Origin: Pyropia yezoensis
Taxonomy: Eukaryota; Rhodophyta; Bangiophyceae; Bangiales; Bangiaceae
Direction: 5' to 3'
Assembly: GCA_009829735.1 (NCBI GenBank)
Contig: CM020620.1
Location: 4,084,299 to 4,148,298, forward strand
DNA: 64,000 nucleotides
Each line of letters opens with the position of its first letter. Position 1 is the stretch's first letter. Positions 1-9,724 of this stretch are shown one piece after another. Position numbers and translations under genes: made by a program. The notes beneath the pieces were generated by a model. That model was not told the origin of the DNA. It saw only the letters and a list, made by a program, of their open reading frames with translations, and ran no database searches.

Positions 1-558
1 GATCCCGGAACGGGTTAGGAAGCGAACAGGTCGCAGGACCAAATTCGACGCCCGCCGGACGCACCCCATGGGCAACCTTGTCAGCCAACATGGCCAGATA
101 CTCCTCTAGCCCATGGTCCTCCGCGATAGGCACATCAAGCCGCTCGGCCAAGTCACGTGCCAAGAACACGGCCGAAGGCCACAGCCGGCGAAGACGGCCG
201 AAGTTGTTGGCCGCGACCACAAAGGTCTCAACTTGCCCGACACGAAAGGCAAGCGCCCAAGCGTACAGACGCCGATGATAAGGGTGAAGACCACCAGCCG
301 CCCCGTACCGCAGCAACTCGTTGGACAACGACAACACCTCGTACGCCTGCCGTTCCGGCCCTTGACGACCAAAGTCAGCATGACCATGGACGTCCGACAC
401 GGACTCGCCCTCGTAGAACCGCCCGTCGATTGACGCGTCCCGGAAGTTGGGCAACGACGCCCACCGCGCGTCGCGGATACGCTGTAGAGCCAATGACCGA
501 TTGGTCCGCGCCGCCTCCATCAACGGCGGGTCCGCCACGAACCCGACACCGTCAAACA
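1..558 (-). pseudogene. Antisense ORF of element A, N-terminal part, window-truncated copy
   Basis: Minus-strand sequence equivalent to the first ~186 codons of the antisense ORF core described at 6626-9325; its 3' part lies beyond the window start. The core ATG is at 558. This copy has a 1-bp deletion near 574 relative to the other two units, which disconnects the core from the upstream open frame that runs back to the LTR (about 1488). A protein starting at 558 would be unaffected. Confidence 0.6.
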
Positions 559-712
559 TATAGGTCGCCCTTGGCTCCGATACCAGCCCACCACCGGCCG
601 TGCGGCCCCCGCACATTCATCAAGCGATGCTTCCGCCTCACCACCGCCCACCACCGGGGCAACCTCGTCTGCCATACTGGCAATAGCCACAAGCAACTGA
701 CGCCAACCGGCA

Positions 713-1110
713 AGACGCGACGCCCTTGACCACTCGTGCCCCTTGGCCGACCGCGCCGCTTGGCCGCCCTTGCCGTTCGACGGCCGCACTTGGCCGCCCT
801 CGCCCCGACGCCCTTGGTCTCTCGTGCCGCCTAACCGCCCTTGCCGCAAGACGCGACGCCCTTGACCACTCGTGCCCCTTGGCCGACCGCGCCGCTTGGC
901 CGCCCTTGCCGTTCGACGGCCGCACTTGGCCGCCCTCGCGCCGACGCCCTTGGTCGCTCGTGCCGCGTGGCCGCCCTTGCCGCCCGGCCGACGCCCTTGG
1001 TCGACCGCGCCGCGTGGCCGCCCTTGCCGCCAGGCCGACGCCCCTGACCGCTCGCGCCGCGTGGCCGCCCTTGCCGTGCCGCCACGCCTGCCGCACGGCC
1101 GCACTGGCCC
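713..1110. repeat. GC-rich in-frame tandem repeat of element A, copy 1
   Basis: A ~135-bp unit occurs twice, itself built of ~45-bp subunits around the word TTGGCCGCCCTTGCCG. Unit length is a multiple of three. On the minus strand it reads as Gly/Arg/Lys-rich repeats (GRQGRPRGA, GGKGGHAAR type) in frame with the antisense ORF. It could be a basic domain of that protein or a GC-rich promoter or leader of the antisense transcript. Confidence 0.7.
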
Positions 1111-1480
1111 CTTAGCCGCACAGGCCGATCTCGGCCGCCAGCCAACGGCAGCCGCGTAGTGCCCCTCGGCGGGGCGTAACGAGCCAACTGGCCAGCCACC
1201 GGCCACGACCGACGGTCGAGCCGGCGCACCCGTCAAAAGACTTGCCGACCGACGGCCAAGTGCTCCGCGGCACCGACGTGCCAGACACTTATAGTGCCCT
1301 GCCAACGAGGCGTCCGGCCAGGCATGCAAGTCAGCGCCCGACGGCCATACGGCCCGGTGCTTCCAGAACGACGACGCGGACGCGACCCCTCCACCGCACG
1401 CTGGCAGGTAGCCACATCCGGCCGCCCGGCCGCACCGGATCGGACCTCGCCGGGACGGCTCGAAGCTCGCAACGGGGGTA

Positions 1481-1887
1481 TGTAGCATATCCGCCCCTTG
1501 TACCGAATTCCGGTATTTACTGGCTTGTAGCCCCCCTGACTGGTGGCCCCAGCCTTGTTGGCATGGGTCCGCTTGTGGCTCGCCCTTTGGGGGACTACTT
1601 TTGTTTTGTATTGTTTATCTGTCCTTGCCTTGGAGGGATCTTTTATATTGATTGCTATGCTCGTAGCGATCGGCCGTCCGGCCTCCGCTCGGTCGCTCGA
1701 CCGGCATATTGTTTTCGCCCTTATCTGCGACGTGGGGACTCGCCGCTGCCTTCGGCCGGCTTGCTCCCCATCGAACGTCCAGGAGCTAAAGGTCTGTCTT
1801 CTTTGCCTCTACGGTAATAGCTTCCTCTTTGCCTTCCGGGCGCCGGTCGGTCCCATATCCTTTATATTGGGTAACACATATTCCACA
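1481..1887 (+). mobile_element. LTR of element A, copy 1 (407 bp)
   Basis: Starts TGTAGCATAT just after a purine-rich stretch (cgggggta) and ends ATTCCACA, so it has TGT...ACA ends. The 3' edge is fixed by comparison with copy 3, where unrelated sequence begins right after ACA (17562). The 5' edge is inferred from the TG and the polypurine tract. It contains TATA-like words (TTTATATTG). No TGG-type primer-binding site follows; the next base already belongs to the truncated gag frame. Confidence 0.85.
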
Positions 1888-2118
1888 CCGCGACCGAACG
1901 ACATCTGTTACAACTGTAACGAGCGCGGACACTTTGCCTCTCGATGCCCTAAGCCCCGTCGTGAACGACGTCAGGCACGAGTGATGGCACTCATTGACGA
2001 CTCGGTCCGCAAGCAGATCAATGCGATCGTCGAGAACGAAGTCCTGCCGGACTCGGACGACGACGACGTCGAAAGCAACGACGCCGGCGACGGCAAGGCC
2101 GACTCGAAAAACGAGTAA
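1888..2118 (+). pseudogene. gag: Truncated gag of element A: zinc knuckle and acidic tail only
   Basis: The frame is open back through the LTR (to 1543), but only this part looks like Gag. It has one CCHC zinc knuckle (C-x2-C-x4-H-x4-C, 1906-1947), a basic stretch, then an acidic tail with a run of Asp. There is no capsid domain and no initiator ATG between the LTR and the knuckle, so matrix/capsid and the PBS have been deleted in all visible units. The stop codon (TAA, 2116-2118) follows a frameshift signal feeding pol in the -1 frame. Without capsid this unit would need Gag in trans to mobilise. Confidence 0.75.
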
Positions 2119-2147
2119 GTCGAGGACCACCGGGCAGTCTCCCCGAC
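2106..2147 (+). promoter_or_regulatory. Putative -1 ribosomal frameshift signal, gag to pol, element A
   Basis: Heptamer GAAAAAC (2106-2112) read as tcG AAA AAC one codon before the gag stop, a 6-nt spacer, then a stem with arms 2119-2126 and 2140-2147 (one A-C mismatch, 13-nt loop). The -1 frame is open from the heptamer into pol, and pol has no ATG before its protease motif. The first base is not the ideal A, so the site is near-canonical. The same layout occurs in element B. Confidence 0.6.
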
Positions 2148-2153
2148 GCACCC

Positions 2154-5100
2154 TTGCCTGCCCGACAAGATAGACCTAAGGTCACCAAGATACTGAGCAA
2201 AGCTCATCGACATTATGAAATCGCCGCCTGTATAGGCACGGAGCTCGCGAACACGCGGAGTATGAGACCCATCCTCGATACCGGAGCTGGCGTCAACCTC
2301 ATCCGGCCGGATGTTCTACCGCCACATGGGCGCGACTACGCCGACACGTTAACCAGTGCACCGCACATTGTTGATGCCAACGGGCAAACAATCAAGGCTC
2401 TCCAAGCCATCCACCTGTTCATCGACACCGGAGGGGCTCAAGCCTTTGAACGTTTTTACGTTACGCCCAACCTGTCGGTCAAGTGCATACTCGGGACCGA
2501 GTTCATCGATAAGCACATCGAGGCAATCCTGCCCGCCCGCAAACGTATCGTTTGGCAAGGTGCTGAAGACCATTCGATCGGCCACTCCCCAATCCTGAGC
2601 ATCCGTCAAGACGACGTCATGGAGCCCCAATGGGCCGGGGGGTCGACCAAGGTCCGTGCTTGCAAACAAACGCGCCTCAAGGGCAAGACCGAGGAATGGA
2701 TTATGGTCAGATGTGACACGCCGGGACTGGTTACTCTTCAACCAAACGCACGATTGTGCCGACACAAGACCATGGCAGTCGCCCGCGGACTCGCCACCAT
2801 CAAACCTGACGAACCATTTCTGGTTAAGGTATGCAACTTCGGGCCAGACACGGCCATCCTGCGAAAGGGCTGCGTCCTCGCGTTTGCCGAGCCCCACCTC
2901 GGGCAAGTCCTCGCCGCCCCGACGGAGGATACGGGGTCAACCGACCCAGAGACCGAACAGCCCAAACCGTCACTTGACGACATCAACCTCGACGGGGCTC
3001 CCCAACATTTGCACGCGCAAATTAAGTCGATGTTGGCCAAGCATGGCAAGATGTGGGACGGGACCCTCGGGGTCATACACGCTACAGAGCACGCCATCGT
3101 CACCCCACCTGGGGTTGCCCCTATAAGGGCGCAGCCCTATCGAACCGGTGCGTTCAAACGGGCGATCATCGTCGATCAAATCAACAAGATGTTGAAGCTC
3201 AAGGTTATTAAACCAAGTCACAGTGACTGGGCCAGTCCGGTCGTCATCGTACCGAAGAAAAATGGGAAGGCCCGGTTTTGTGTCGATTATCGACGGTTGA
3301 ACAGCATCACTAAGAAGGATGCGTACCCCCTCCCGCGTATGGAGGACTGTCTCGACTCCCTCGGAGACGCCAAAGTATTCACCTCTCTCGACTGTACCGC
3401 TGGGTACTGGCAAGTGCCATTGCGGCAGGAGGACCAAGAAAAAACGGCCTTCACAACGCACTATGGCATCTTCGACTGGACAACGATGCCATTCGGCTTG
3501 ACCAATGCCCCGGCGACGTTTCAACGTGCCCTGGATATTATACTCTCCGGACTCAAGTGGCAAGTCTGCCTCGTCTACTTAGACGACGTCATCATCTTCT
3601 TGGCAACCGCCAAACAACACATCCATGATGTAGACAAGGTCCTTACCCGACTACGGGAGGCCGGCGTGACTCTCAATCTTGAGAAGTGCAAGTGGTTTTC
3701 CAACGAGGTGGAGTACCTCGGCCACAGCATAACGCCTGGTAAACTCCACGTTCTTAACAAGAACACCGACGCCCTGCGTCAAGCAACGTTCCCCAAGACC
3801 AAGACCCAACTCAAGAGTTTTCTCGGCATGTGCAACGTCTATCGACGGTTCGTGGTAGACTTTACCAAGAGAGCCCGACCGCTAAACGCGTTGACCAAGA
3901 AAGACGTTCCACCGGACCTGTCCCCACCCTCGACCGAGGAGTTGGCGTCCTTTGAGGACCTCCGTGACGCCTTGGTGCACCCACCAATCTTGGCCTTGCC
4001 CAAGGCTGGGCGTGAGCTAACGCTCGATGTCGACGCAAGTGCGTATCAACTCGGCTGCACGTTACTCCAAACGGACGACGATGGAAAACCACAGCCACTC
4101 GGCTACTGGAGCCGCGCTCTTAACGCAGCGGAGCTCAACTACTCCACAACGGAGCGAGAATGCCTTGGCATTGTGTGGGCTGTCCTCAAGTTGAGGCACT
4201 TCCTAGAAGGACAACACTTCATAATCCGATCGGACCATCAAAGCCTTAGCTGGATATACAGCACTGCCGACTCTAGCGGTCGGTTGATGAGATGGCGTAT
4301 GCGTCTCGCAGAGTTCGACTTCGAACTGAAATACAAGCCAGGTGCTAGTCACCACCTGCCCGACTTCCTGTCCCGCGCGGACAATAACGCGATGAACGAA
4401 ACGATCAACGATGACATACCATGTCTAGCGGTGGCCCAGACGGCACACGGCGTCCAAACGGACAGGTACACAGGCACAACCGACCCCAAGCCTCTTGACT
4501 TCCATGAAGTCATTAACAAGCAACAATCGGATGATTTCTGCAAGTCGATCATCGACAGCGTCAACAACGGAGGACACAAGTCATTCTACCTTGACGACAA
4601 CAACGCACTGCGTCTCAAAACTGTGTATGGAGACCAACTGGTCATCCCCAAGTCGCAACAAGATGTCATCTTGAAGCTCCAACACATGGCCACCACGGCC
4701 GCCCACCCGGGCATGAACAAGATGTACTTCACTATGAGAACAAAGTTCTACTGGCCATCCATGATATCGGATATCCACAAGACCATCACCAATTGCACCA
4801 CTTGTGCACAGAACCGGCTAGCGTTGCGTAAGCATACGACGCCTCTGACCCTGTTCCCGGCGTCAGAACCACTGACGGAACTGTCGATCGACATCCTCGG
4901 CCCCTTGTCAGCAAGCAAAAGCGGAAATCGATTCATCTTGGTCATTACGGACCGCTTTGCAAAGCTTACAAAGTGCATCGCACTCAAGACCATCACGGCC
5001 ATCTCCGTCTCATCCGCTGTTATTGAACACTGGATAGCCTGCTATGGCCCACCGGACAAGATCTTGTCCGACCAAGGACCCCAGTTCATGTCAAACTTTT

Positions 5101-6584
5101 TCATCGCCGTGATGAAGGTACTCGGAGTCGAGACGGTGCGCACCACCGCGTACCACCCACAGACCAACGGTCAAGTAGAACGGTACAGTCGTACGATTGC
5201 TACACAACTGCGTCACTACGTGACCGAGGACCCCAAGCGCTGGGACGAGCTTCTGCCCGTCCTGACTATGGCTTACAACAGCCAACCACATCGGTCCACT
5301 GGACTAGCGCCATTCGAGCTTGTCATCCCACGACGTGTCCCTAACCTGTCGGTTCGTAACTTGCCACCAGGCACGTCCATATCCCAAAGAGGGACCCTCA
5401 ATGACGGATCGCCGCTCGCGAGAAAGCGCGAGTTCATGGCCCGACTGCGGCTGCAGATCCCGGCCGTCATCAAGGCCCTCGCCAAGACTCAACAACGTTA
5501 CAAACGTAACTTCGATGCCCACGTTGGGACGCGCAATCGTAAGATCAAGATCGGCGACTATGTCTATGCGACAAACCATCAACGAGCTAACAAGCTGCAG
5601 AGCAAGGCCGTCGGGCCATTCATGGTCGTCGACGCCGACGACTCTACCTTCGTCATTGACGTCGATGGTATCAAGAAGCGCATCAACAGCGATCATGCCA
5701 CTGCGGCACCCCGGCCGGACAACTCCAATGAGTCCACACCACACCCACTACTCGATGGGTTTGACAAACCACGGCCGGAGCCAACCGTCCACGACGAATA
5801 CGTCATCGAAAAACTCATGTCTCACCGACGGTCTGGAGATTCGCACGAATTCAAAGTCCGATGGTATGATTATACCCCCAAGGACGACACGTGGGAAGCA
5901 GTGGAAAACTTGCCACGTAACCTTGTCATTCGACATTTGCGATCCAAAAAGGTAGAAATACCTGGATACACGTGGCGGAAGCCACGAAAGCCAACCACCA
6001 AGGTTGCTCTGGCAACTGGACTTGTTGCGCTCACTGGCGCAGCCGCCGCTATTTGGCAACCGCACATACTCGCGGTCTACGTCGACCCATGGGGGGTGGT
6101 ACAGGCTAATGTCCAATGGGACAACGCAGACCGCTCGGTCCAGGAAAACATCCCTGTGTACTACATGAAGTCAACACTGCCAGAGGCATGCCGGAACTTC
6201 ACCTCCCCCACATGGGGACCACTCTGGGAACTCCCAGAACTCACCAAGCACTATGGCCAGTTGAGCTACCAGCCGGAGAGGCATGTCACTGCCTCGGAGC
6301 AGAACTCACAAGGCATCTGCCTAAGGGTACCCCCCACCCACACCCTTGACCAAGTGGTCACAGAGCTACAATCCAGTCCAAAGGACACCCTCCTGGTCAC
6401 CCCACGCTGGGAACATGCCTCATGGTTCTCAAAAGCCAAACGGCTCTGTCATGAGTCGAAGATACTCCGGCCAGTCCTAACATCGGACAAAAAGACAACA
6501 GAATGGGCCAGGGCTGCCTTCATGTTCAAACACGAACAAACAAACAACAAGCCAAAGGGCCAACACAAGTACAAACAAGACTAA
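2154..6584 (+). CDS. pol: Pol polyprotein of element A, unit 1 (1476 codons)
   Basis: Aspartic protease (DTGAG near residue 41), reverse transcriptase (YLDD at residues 475-478 after [10 protein letters not shown]), RNase H (DVDAS...), integrase zinc finger (H...H...C...C from about residue 850), integrase core with D913, D973 and E1009 (D-35-E), and a chromodomain at about 1214-1270, so a chromovirus. An extra ~200 residues follow, with a hydrophobic segment at about 1283-1301 and a Trp/Pro-rich region of unknown role. The frame opens without a nearby ATG, so expression by -1 frameshift from gag is likely. All catalytic residues I can see are intact. Confidence 0.93.
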   Translation: MPARQDRPKVTKILSKAHRHYEIAACIGTELANTRSMRPILDTGAGVNLIRPDVLPPHGRDYADTLTSAPHIVDANGQTIKALQAIHLFIDTGGAQAFERFYVTPNLSVKCILGTEFIDKHIEAILPARKRIVWQGAEDHSIGHSPILSIRQDDVMEPQWAGGSTKVRACKQTRLKGKTEEWIMVRCDTPGLVTLQPNARLCRHKTMAVARGLATIKPDEPFLVKVCNFGPDTAILRKGCVLAFAEPHLGQVLAAPTEDTGSTDPETEQPKPSLDDINLDGAPQHLHAQIKSMLAKHGKMWDGTLGVIHATEHAIVTPPGVAPIRAQPYRTGAFKRAIIVDQINKMLKLKVIKPSHSDWASPVVIVPKKNGKARFCVDYRRLNSITKKDAYPLPRMEDCLDSLGDAKVFTSLDCTAGYWQVPLRQEDQEKTAFTTHYGIFDWTTMPFGLTNAPATFQRALDIILSGLKWQVCLVYLDDVIIFLATAKQHIHDVDKVLTRLREAGVTLNLEKCKWFSNEVEYLGHSITPGKLHVLNKNTDALRQATFPKTKTQLKSFLGMCNVYRRFVVDFTKRARPLNALTKKDVPPDLSPPSTEELASFEDLRDALVHPPILALPKAGRELTLDVDASAYQLGCTLLQTDDDGKPQPLGYWSRALNAAELNYSTTERECLGIVWAVLKLRHFLEGQHFIIRSDHQSLSWIYSTADSSGRLMRWRMRLAEFDFELKYKPGASHHLPDFLSRADNNAMNETINDDIPCLAVAQTAHGVQTDRYTGTTDPKPLDFHEVINKQQSDDFCKSIIDSVNNGGHKSFYLDDNNALRLKTVYGDQLVIPKSQQDVILKLQHMATTAAHPGMNKMYFTMRTKFYWPSMISDIHKTITNCTTCAQNRLALRKHTTPLTLFPASEPLTELSIDILGPLSASKSGNRFILVITDRFAKLTKCIALKTITAISVSSAVIEHWIACYGPPDKILSDQGPQFMSNFFIAVMKVLGVETVRTTAYHPQTNGQVERYSRTIATQLRHYVTEDPKRWDELLPVLTMAYNSQPHRSTGLAPFELVIPRRVPNLSVRNLPPGTSISQRGTLNDGSPLARKREFMARLRLQIPAVIKALAKTQQRYKRNFDAHVGTRNRKIKIGDYVYATNHQRANKLQSKAVGPFMVVDADDSTFVIDVDGIKKRINSDHATAAPRPDNSNESTPHPLLDGFDKPRPEPTVHDEYVIEKLMSHRRSGDSHEFKVRWYDYTPKDDTWEAVENLPRNLVIRHLRSKKVEIPGYTWRKPRKPTTKVALATGLVALTGAAAAIWQPHILAVYVDPWGVVQANVQWDNADRSVQENIPVYYMKSTLPEACRNFTSPTWGPLWELPELTKHYGQLSYQPERHVTASEQNSQGICLRVPPTHTLDQVVTELQSSPKDTLLVTPRWEHASWFSKAKRLCHESKILRPVLTSDKKTTEWARAAFMFKHEQTNNKPKGQHKYKQD

Positions 6585-6625
6585 CACAAGCCGTACGGCA
6601 ACACCCTCACCTCCCAACCCCCCCC

Positions 6626-9325
6626 TCAACGGCGACGTCGCGAGCCCTCGTCAAAAGACGAACTGCGTGAGCGCACACGCCGAGCCGGCGCACGAGGCGC
6701 ATCCTCCTCCTCGTCATCCGACATCGGTCGACGACGAACGCCAAGAATGGCACCAACGTCAACACGACGAGGACTCGCAGCCCGAGCCTCCACCGAGGGC
6801 GCACGACGCAGCTCACTGAGCAAGCTATCGCGAATGCGAGACGGATCCGCCAAACGGGAGACCGTCAACACCAAAGCCTCAACGGCCTCCGACTCAGTCA
6901 TCCCACTGACCCGACGAAGAACGTCATCAATCTCCACGGTCTGACGAGACCAAGCAATGGCCAACGCCCCAGCCGTTGCGCCACGAGGCACCACTTGCCC
7001 AGCCAAGGCACCCACCCGGTCAGTACCCAACAGGGCAACAGCACCCACACGGGCCCACTCCGACGGCCAGATCGGCTCCGTGCCACCGGTCCCACCGGAC
7101 ACAGGGGCAACCACACCAGGGTTAACACGGTCACTTGACCCCGCACCGGCCACCGGCGACAACGACCGAGACGCGTCCCGCACCCGACGACCGGTCTCAC
7201 GACCACGACCGGGACCACGACCCGGTCCGGACGACTCGTCACCACCCTCCCACGAGGCGTCATACTTCCAATCAAACGCGCCGCACGGCTGACGAAGAAC
7301 GAAGCCATACTTGGCCGTCGCGTCCAACTTGACGTACACCTGGCGAGCCGCCTTGGTGCGCTCATCACGTCGGCGGACGTCGGCGACAATGGTTGTCCAC
7401 GGGAAGACGGCGTGTGCATCACGCATACGGTGGTACGTCGCAAGACGCTCCTCACCCCCGGGCCCATCGGCCAGCCGCGACACGTCCAACCCGTCGAACC
7501 ACTCGGTCACTTGGTCCGGCAACCAGCAAAAAAGTCCGTCATGGACGAGCCAATGCACCCAAGCCGCCAAGGCAAAGCAGAAAAACTCGTCGTACACGAC
7601 GCCCCAAGCCGCGTTATCTGCGTCCTTCAGCCCACTGGCGACGTACGACAATGCCGCCGGCGTCTCCATGTACGGTCCGTACTCAACCCACCGCGATGGG
7701 CGTGATGGAAGCCAACGCTTCAGGTCGAAGAACGGGCGTGCGCGCCCCAGGCTGGACGCCCAAGCCGGCGCCAAAAGGCCGCGACGCTCAAAGGCCGCCA
7801 GGTCCCACGACCTACGAAGACGAATCGACGTCGTCGGATCCCGGAACGGGTTAGGAAGCGAACAGGTCGCAGGACCAAATTCGACGCCCGCCGGACGCAC
7901 CCCATGGGCAACCTTGTCAGCCAACATGGCCAGATACTCCTCTAGCCCATGGTCCTCCGCGATAGGCACATCAAGCCGCTCGGCCAAGTCACGTGCCAAG
8001 AACACGGCCAAAGGCCACAGCCGGCGAAGACGGCCGAAGTTGTTGGCCGCGACCACAAAGGTCTCAACTTGCCCGACACGAAAGGCAAGCGCCCAAGCGT
8101 ACAGACGCCGATGATAAGGGTGAAGACCACCAGCCGCCCCGTACCGCAGCAACTCGTTGGACAACGACAACACCTCGTACGCCTGCCGTTCCGGCCCTTG
8201 ACGACCAAAGTCAGCATGACCATGGACGTCCGACACGGACTCGCCCTCGTAGAACCGCCCGTCGATTGACGCGTCCCGGAAGTTGGGCAACGACGCCCAC
8301 CGCGCGTCGCGGATACGCTGTAGAGCCAATGACCGATTGGTCCGCGCCGCCTCCATCAACGGCGGGTCCGCCACGAACCCGACACCGTCAAACATATAGG
8401 TCGCCCTTGAGCTCCGATACCAGCCCACCACCGGCCGTGCGGCCCCCGCACATTCATCAAGCGATTCTTTCGCCTCACCACCGCCCACCACCGGGGCAAC
8501 CTCGTCTGCCATACTGGCAATAGCCACAAGCAACTGACGCCAACCGGCAAGACGCGACGCCCTTGACCACTCGTGCCCCTTGGCCGACCGCGCCGCTTGG
8601 CCGCCCTTGCCGTTCGACGGCCGCACTTGGCCGCCCTCGCCCCGACGCCCTTGGTCTCTCGTGCCGCCTAACCGCCCTTGCCGCAAGACGCGACGCCCTT
8701 GACCACTCGTGCCCCTTGGCCGACCGCGCCGCTTGGCCGCCCTTGCCGTTCGACGGCCGCACTTGGCCGCCCTCGCGCCGACGCCCTTGGTCGCTCGTGC
8801 CGCGTGGCCGCCCTTGCCGCCCGGCCGACGCCCTTGGTCGACCGCGCCGCGTGGCCGCCCTTGCCGCCAGGCCGATGCCCCTGACCGCTCGCGCCGCGTG
8901 GCCGCCCTTGCCGTGCCGCCACGCCTGCCGCACGGCCGCACTGGCCCCTTAGCCGCACAGGCCGATCTCGGCCGCCAGCCAACGGCAGCCGCGTAGTGCC
9001 CCTCGGCGGGGCGTAACGAGCCAACTGGCCAGCCACCGGCCACGACCGACGGTCGAGCCGGCGCACCCGTCAAAAGACGTGCCGACCGACGGCCAAGTGC
9101 TCCGCGGCACCGACGTGCCAGACACTTATAGTGCCCTGCCAACGAGGCGTCCGGCCAGGCATGCAAGTCAGCGCCCGACGGCCATACGGCCCGGTGCTTC
9201 CAGAACGACGACGCGGACGCGACCCCTCCACCGCACGCTGGCAGGTAGCCACATCCGGCCGCCCGGCCGCACCGGATCGGACCTCGCCGGGACGGCTCGA
9301 AGTTCGCAACGGGGGTATGTAGCAT
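6626..9325 (-). CDS. Antisense ORF of element A, intact 899-codon copy
   Basis: Runs convergent to pol, 41 bp past its stop, and fills the region between pol and the 3' LTR. The longest frame starts at ATG 9325, inside the first bases of LTR 2. Order: ~280 residues of Gly/Arg/Lys-rich repeats, then a Trp-rich core (internal ATG at 8395, 590 codons), then an acidic stretch (DDEEED) and a basic Ser/Arg tail (RSRSSS...RRRR). The core shares spaced residues with the antisense ORF of element B (W-L-P, H, W..I, RR, ARQ). I recognise no known family. It may be nuclear and RNA- or DNA-binding, by its charge. Whether the repeat part is translated is uncertain. Confidence 0.65.
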   Translation of the reverse strand: MLHTPVANFEPSRRGPIRCGRAAGCGYLPACGGGVASASSFWKHRAVWPSGADLHAWPDASLAGHYKCLARRCRGALGRRSARLLTGAPARPSVVAGGWPVGSLRPAEGHYAAAVGWRPRSACAAKGPVRPCGRRGGTARAATRRERSGASAWRQGRPRGAVDQGRRPGGKGGHAARATKGVGARAAKCGRRTARAAKRRGRPRGTSGQGRRVLRQGRLGGTRDQGRRGEGGQVRPSNGKGGQAARSAKGHEWSRASRLAGWRQLLVAIASMADEVAPVVGGGEAKESLDECAGAARPVVGWYRSSRATYMFDGVGFVADPPLMEAARTNRSLALQRIRDARWASLPNFRDASIDGRFYEGESVSDVHGHADFGRQGPERQAYEVLSLSNELLRYGAAGGLHPYHRRLYAWALAFRVGQVETFVVAANNFGRLRRLWPLAVFLARDLAERLDVPIAEDHGLEEYLAMLADKVAHGVRPAGVEFGPATCSLPNPFRDPTTSIRLRRSWDLAAFERRGLLAPAWASSLGRARPFFDLKRWLPSRPSRWVEYGPYMETPAALSYVASGLKDADNAAWGVVYDEFFCFALAAWVHWLVHDGLFCWLPDQVTEWFDGLDVSRLADGPGGEERLATYHRMRDAHAVFPWTTIVADVRRRDERTKAARQVYVKLDATAKYGFVLRQPCGAFDWKYDASWEGGDESSGPGRGPGRGRETGRRVRDASRSLSPVAGAGSSDRVNPGVVAPVSGGTGGTEPIWPSEWARVGAVALLGTDRVGALAGQVVPRGATAGALAIAWSRQTVEIDDVLRRVSGMTESEAVEALVLTVSRLADPSRIRDSLLSELRRAPSVEARAASPRRVDVGAILGVRRRPMSDDEEEDAPRAPARRVRSRSSSFDEGSRRRR
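8550..8947. repeat. GC-rich in-frame tandem repeat of element A, copy 2
   Basis: Same repeat block as at 713-1110, displaced by 7837 bp. In this unit it is fully in frame with the antisense ORF. Confidence 0.7.
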
Positions 9326-9724
9326 ATCCGCCCCTTGTACCGAATTCCGGTATTTACTGGCTTGTAGCCCCCCTGACTGGTGGCCCCAGCCTTGTTGGCA
9401 TGGGTCCGCTTGTGGCTCGCCCTTTGGGGGACTACTTTTGTTTTGTATTGTTTATCTGTCCTTGCCTTGGAGGGATCTTTTATATTGATTGCTATGCTCG
9501 TAGCGATCGGCCGTCCGGCCTCCGCTCAGTCGCTCGACCGGCATATTGTTTTCGCCCTTATCTGCGACGTGGGGACTCGCCGCTGCCTTCGGCCGGCTTG
9601 CTCCCCATCGAACGTCCAGGAGCTAAAGGTCTGTCTTCTTTGCCTCTACGGTAATAGCTTCCTCTTTGCCTTCCGGGCGCCGGTCGGTCCCATATCCTTT
9701 ATATTGGGTAACACATATTCCACA
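9318..9724 (+). mobile_element. LTR of element A, copy 2 (407 bp)
   Basis: Shared LTR: 3' LTR of unit 1 and 5' LTR of unit 2. It differs from copy 1 by very few substitutions (for example G to A in the cctccgctcRgtcg stretch). Near identity implies recent amplification or conversion. Confidence 0.85.

Noticed and set aside
1543-1887. Sense open frame through the element A LTR with hydrophobic residues, upstream of the zinc knuckle
   Set aside because: It is LTR sequence and the same words continue into unrelated flank at copy 3, so it is not a real Gag N-terminus.
1888-1905. Primer-binding site directly after the element A LTR
   Set aside because: The sequence begins CCGCGACC, not TGG, and lies inside the open gag frame.
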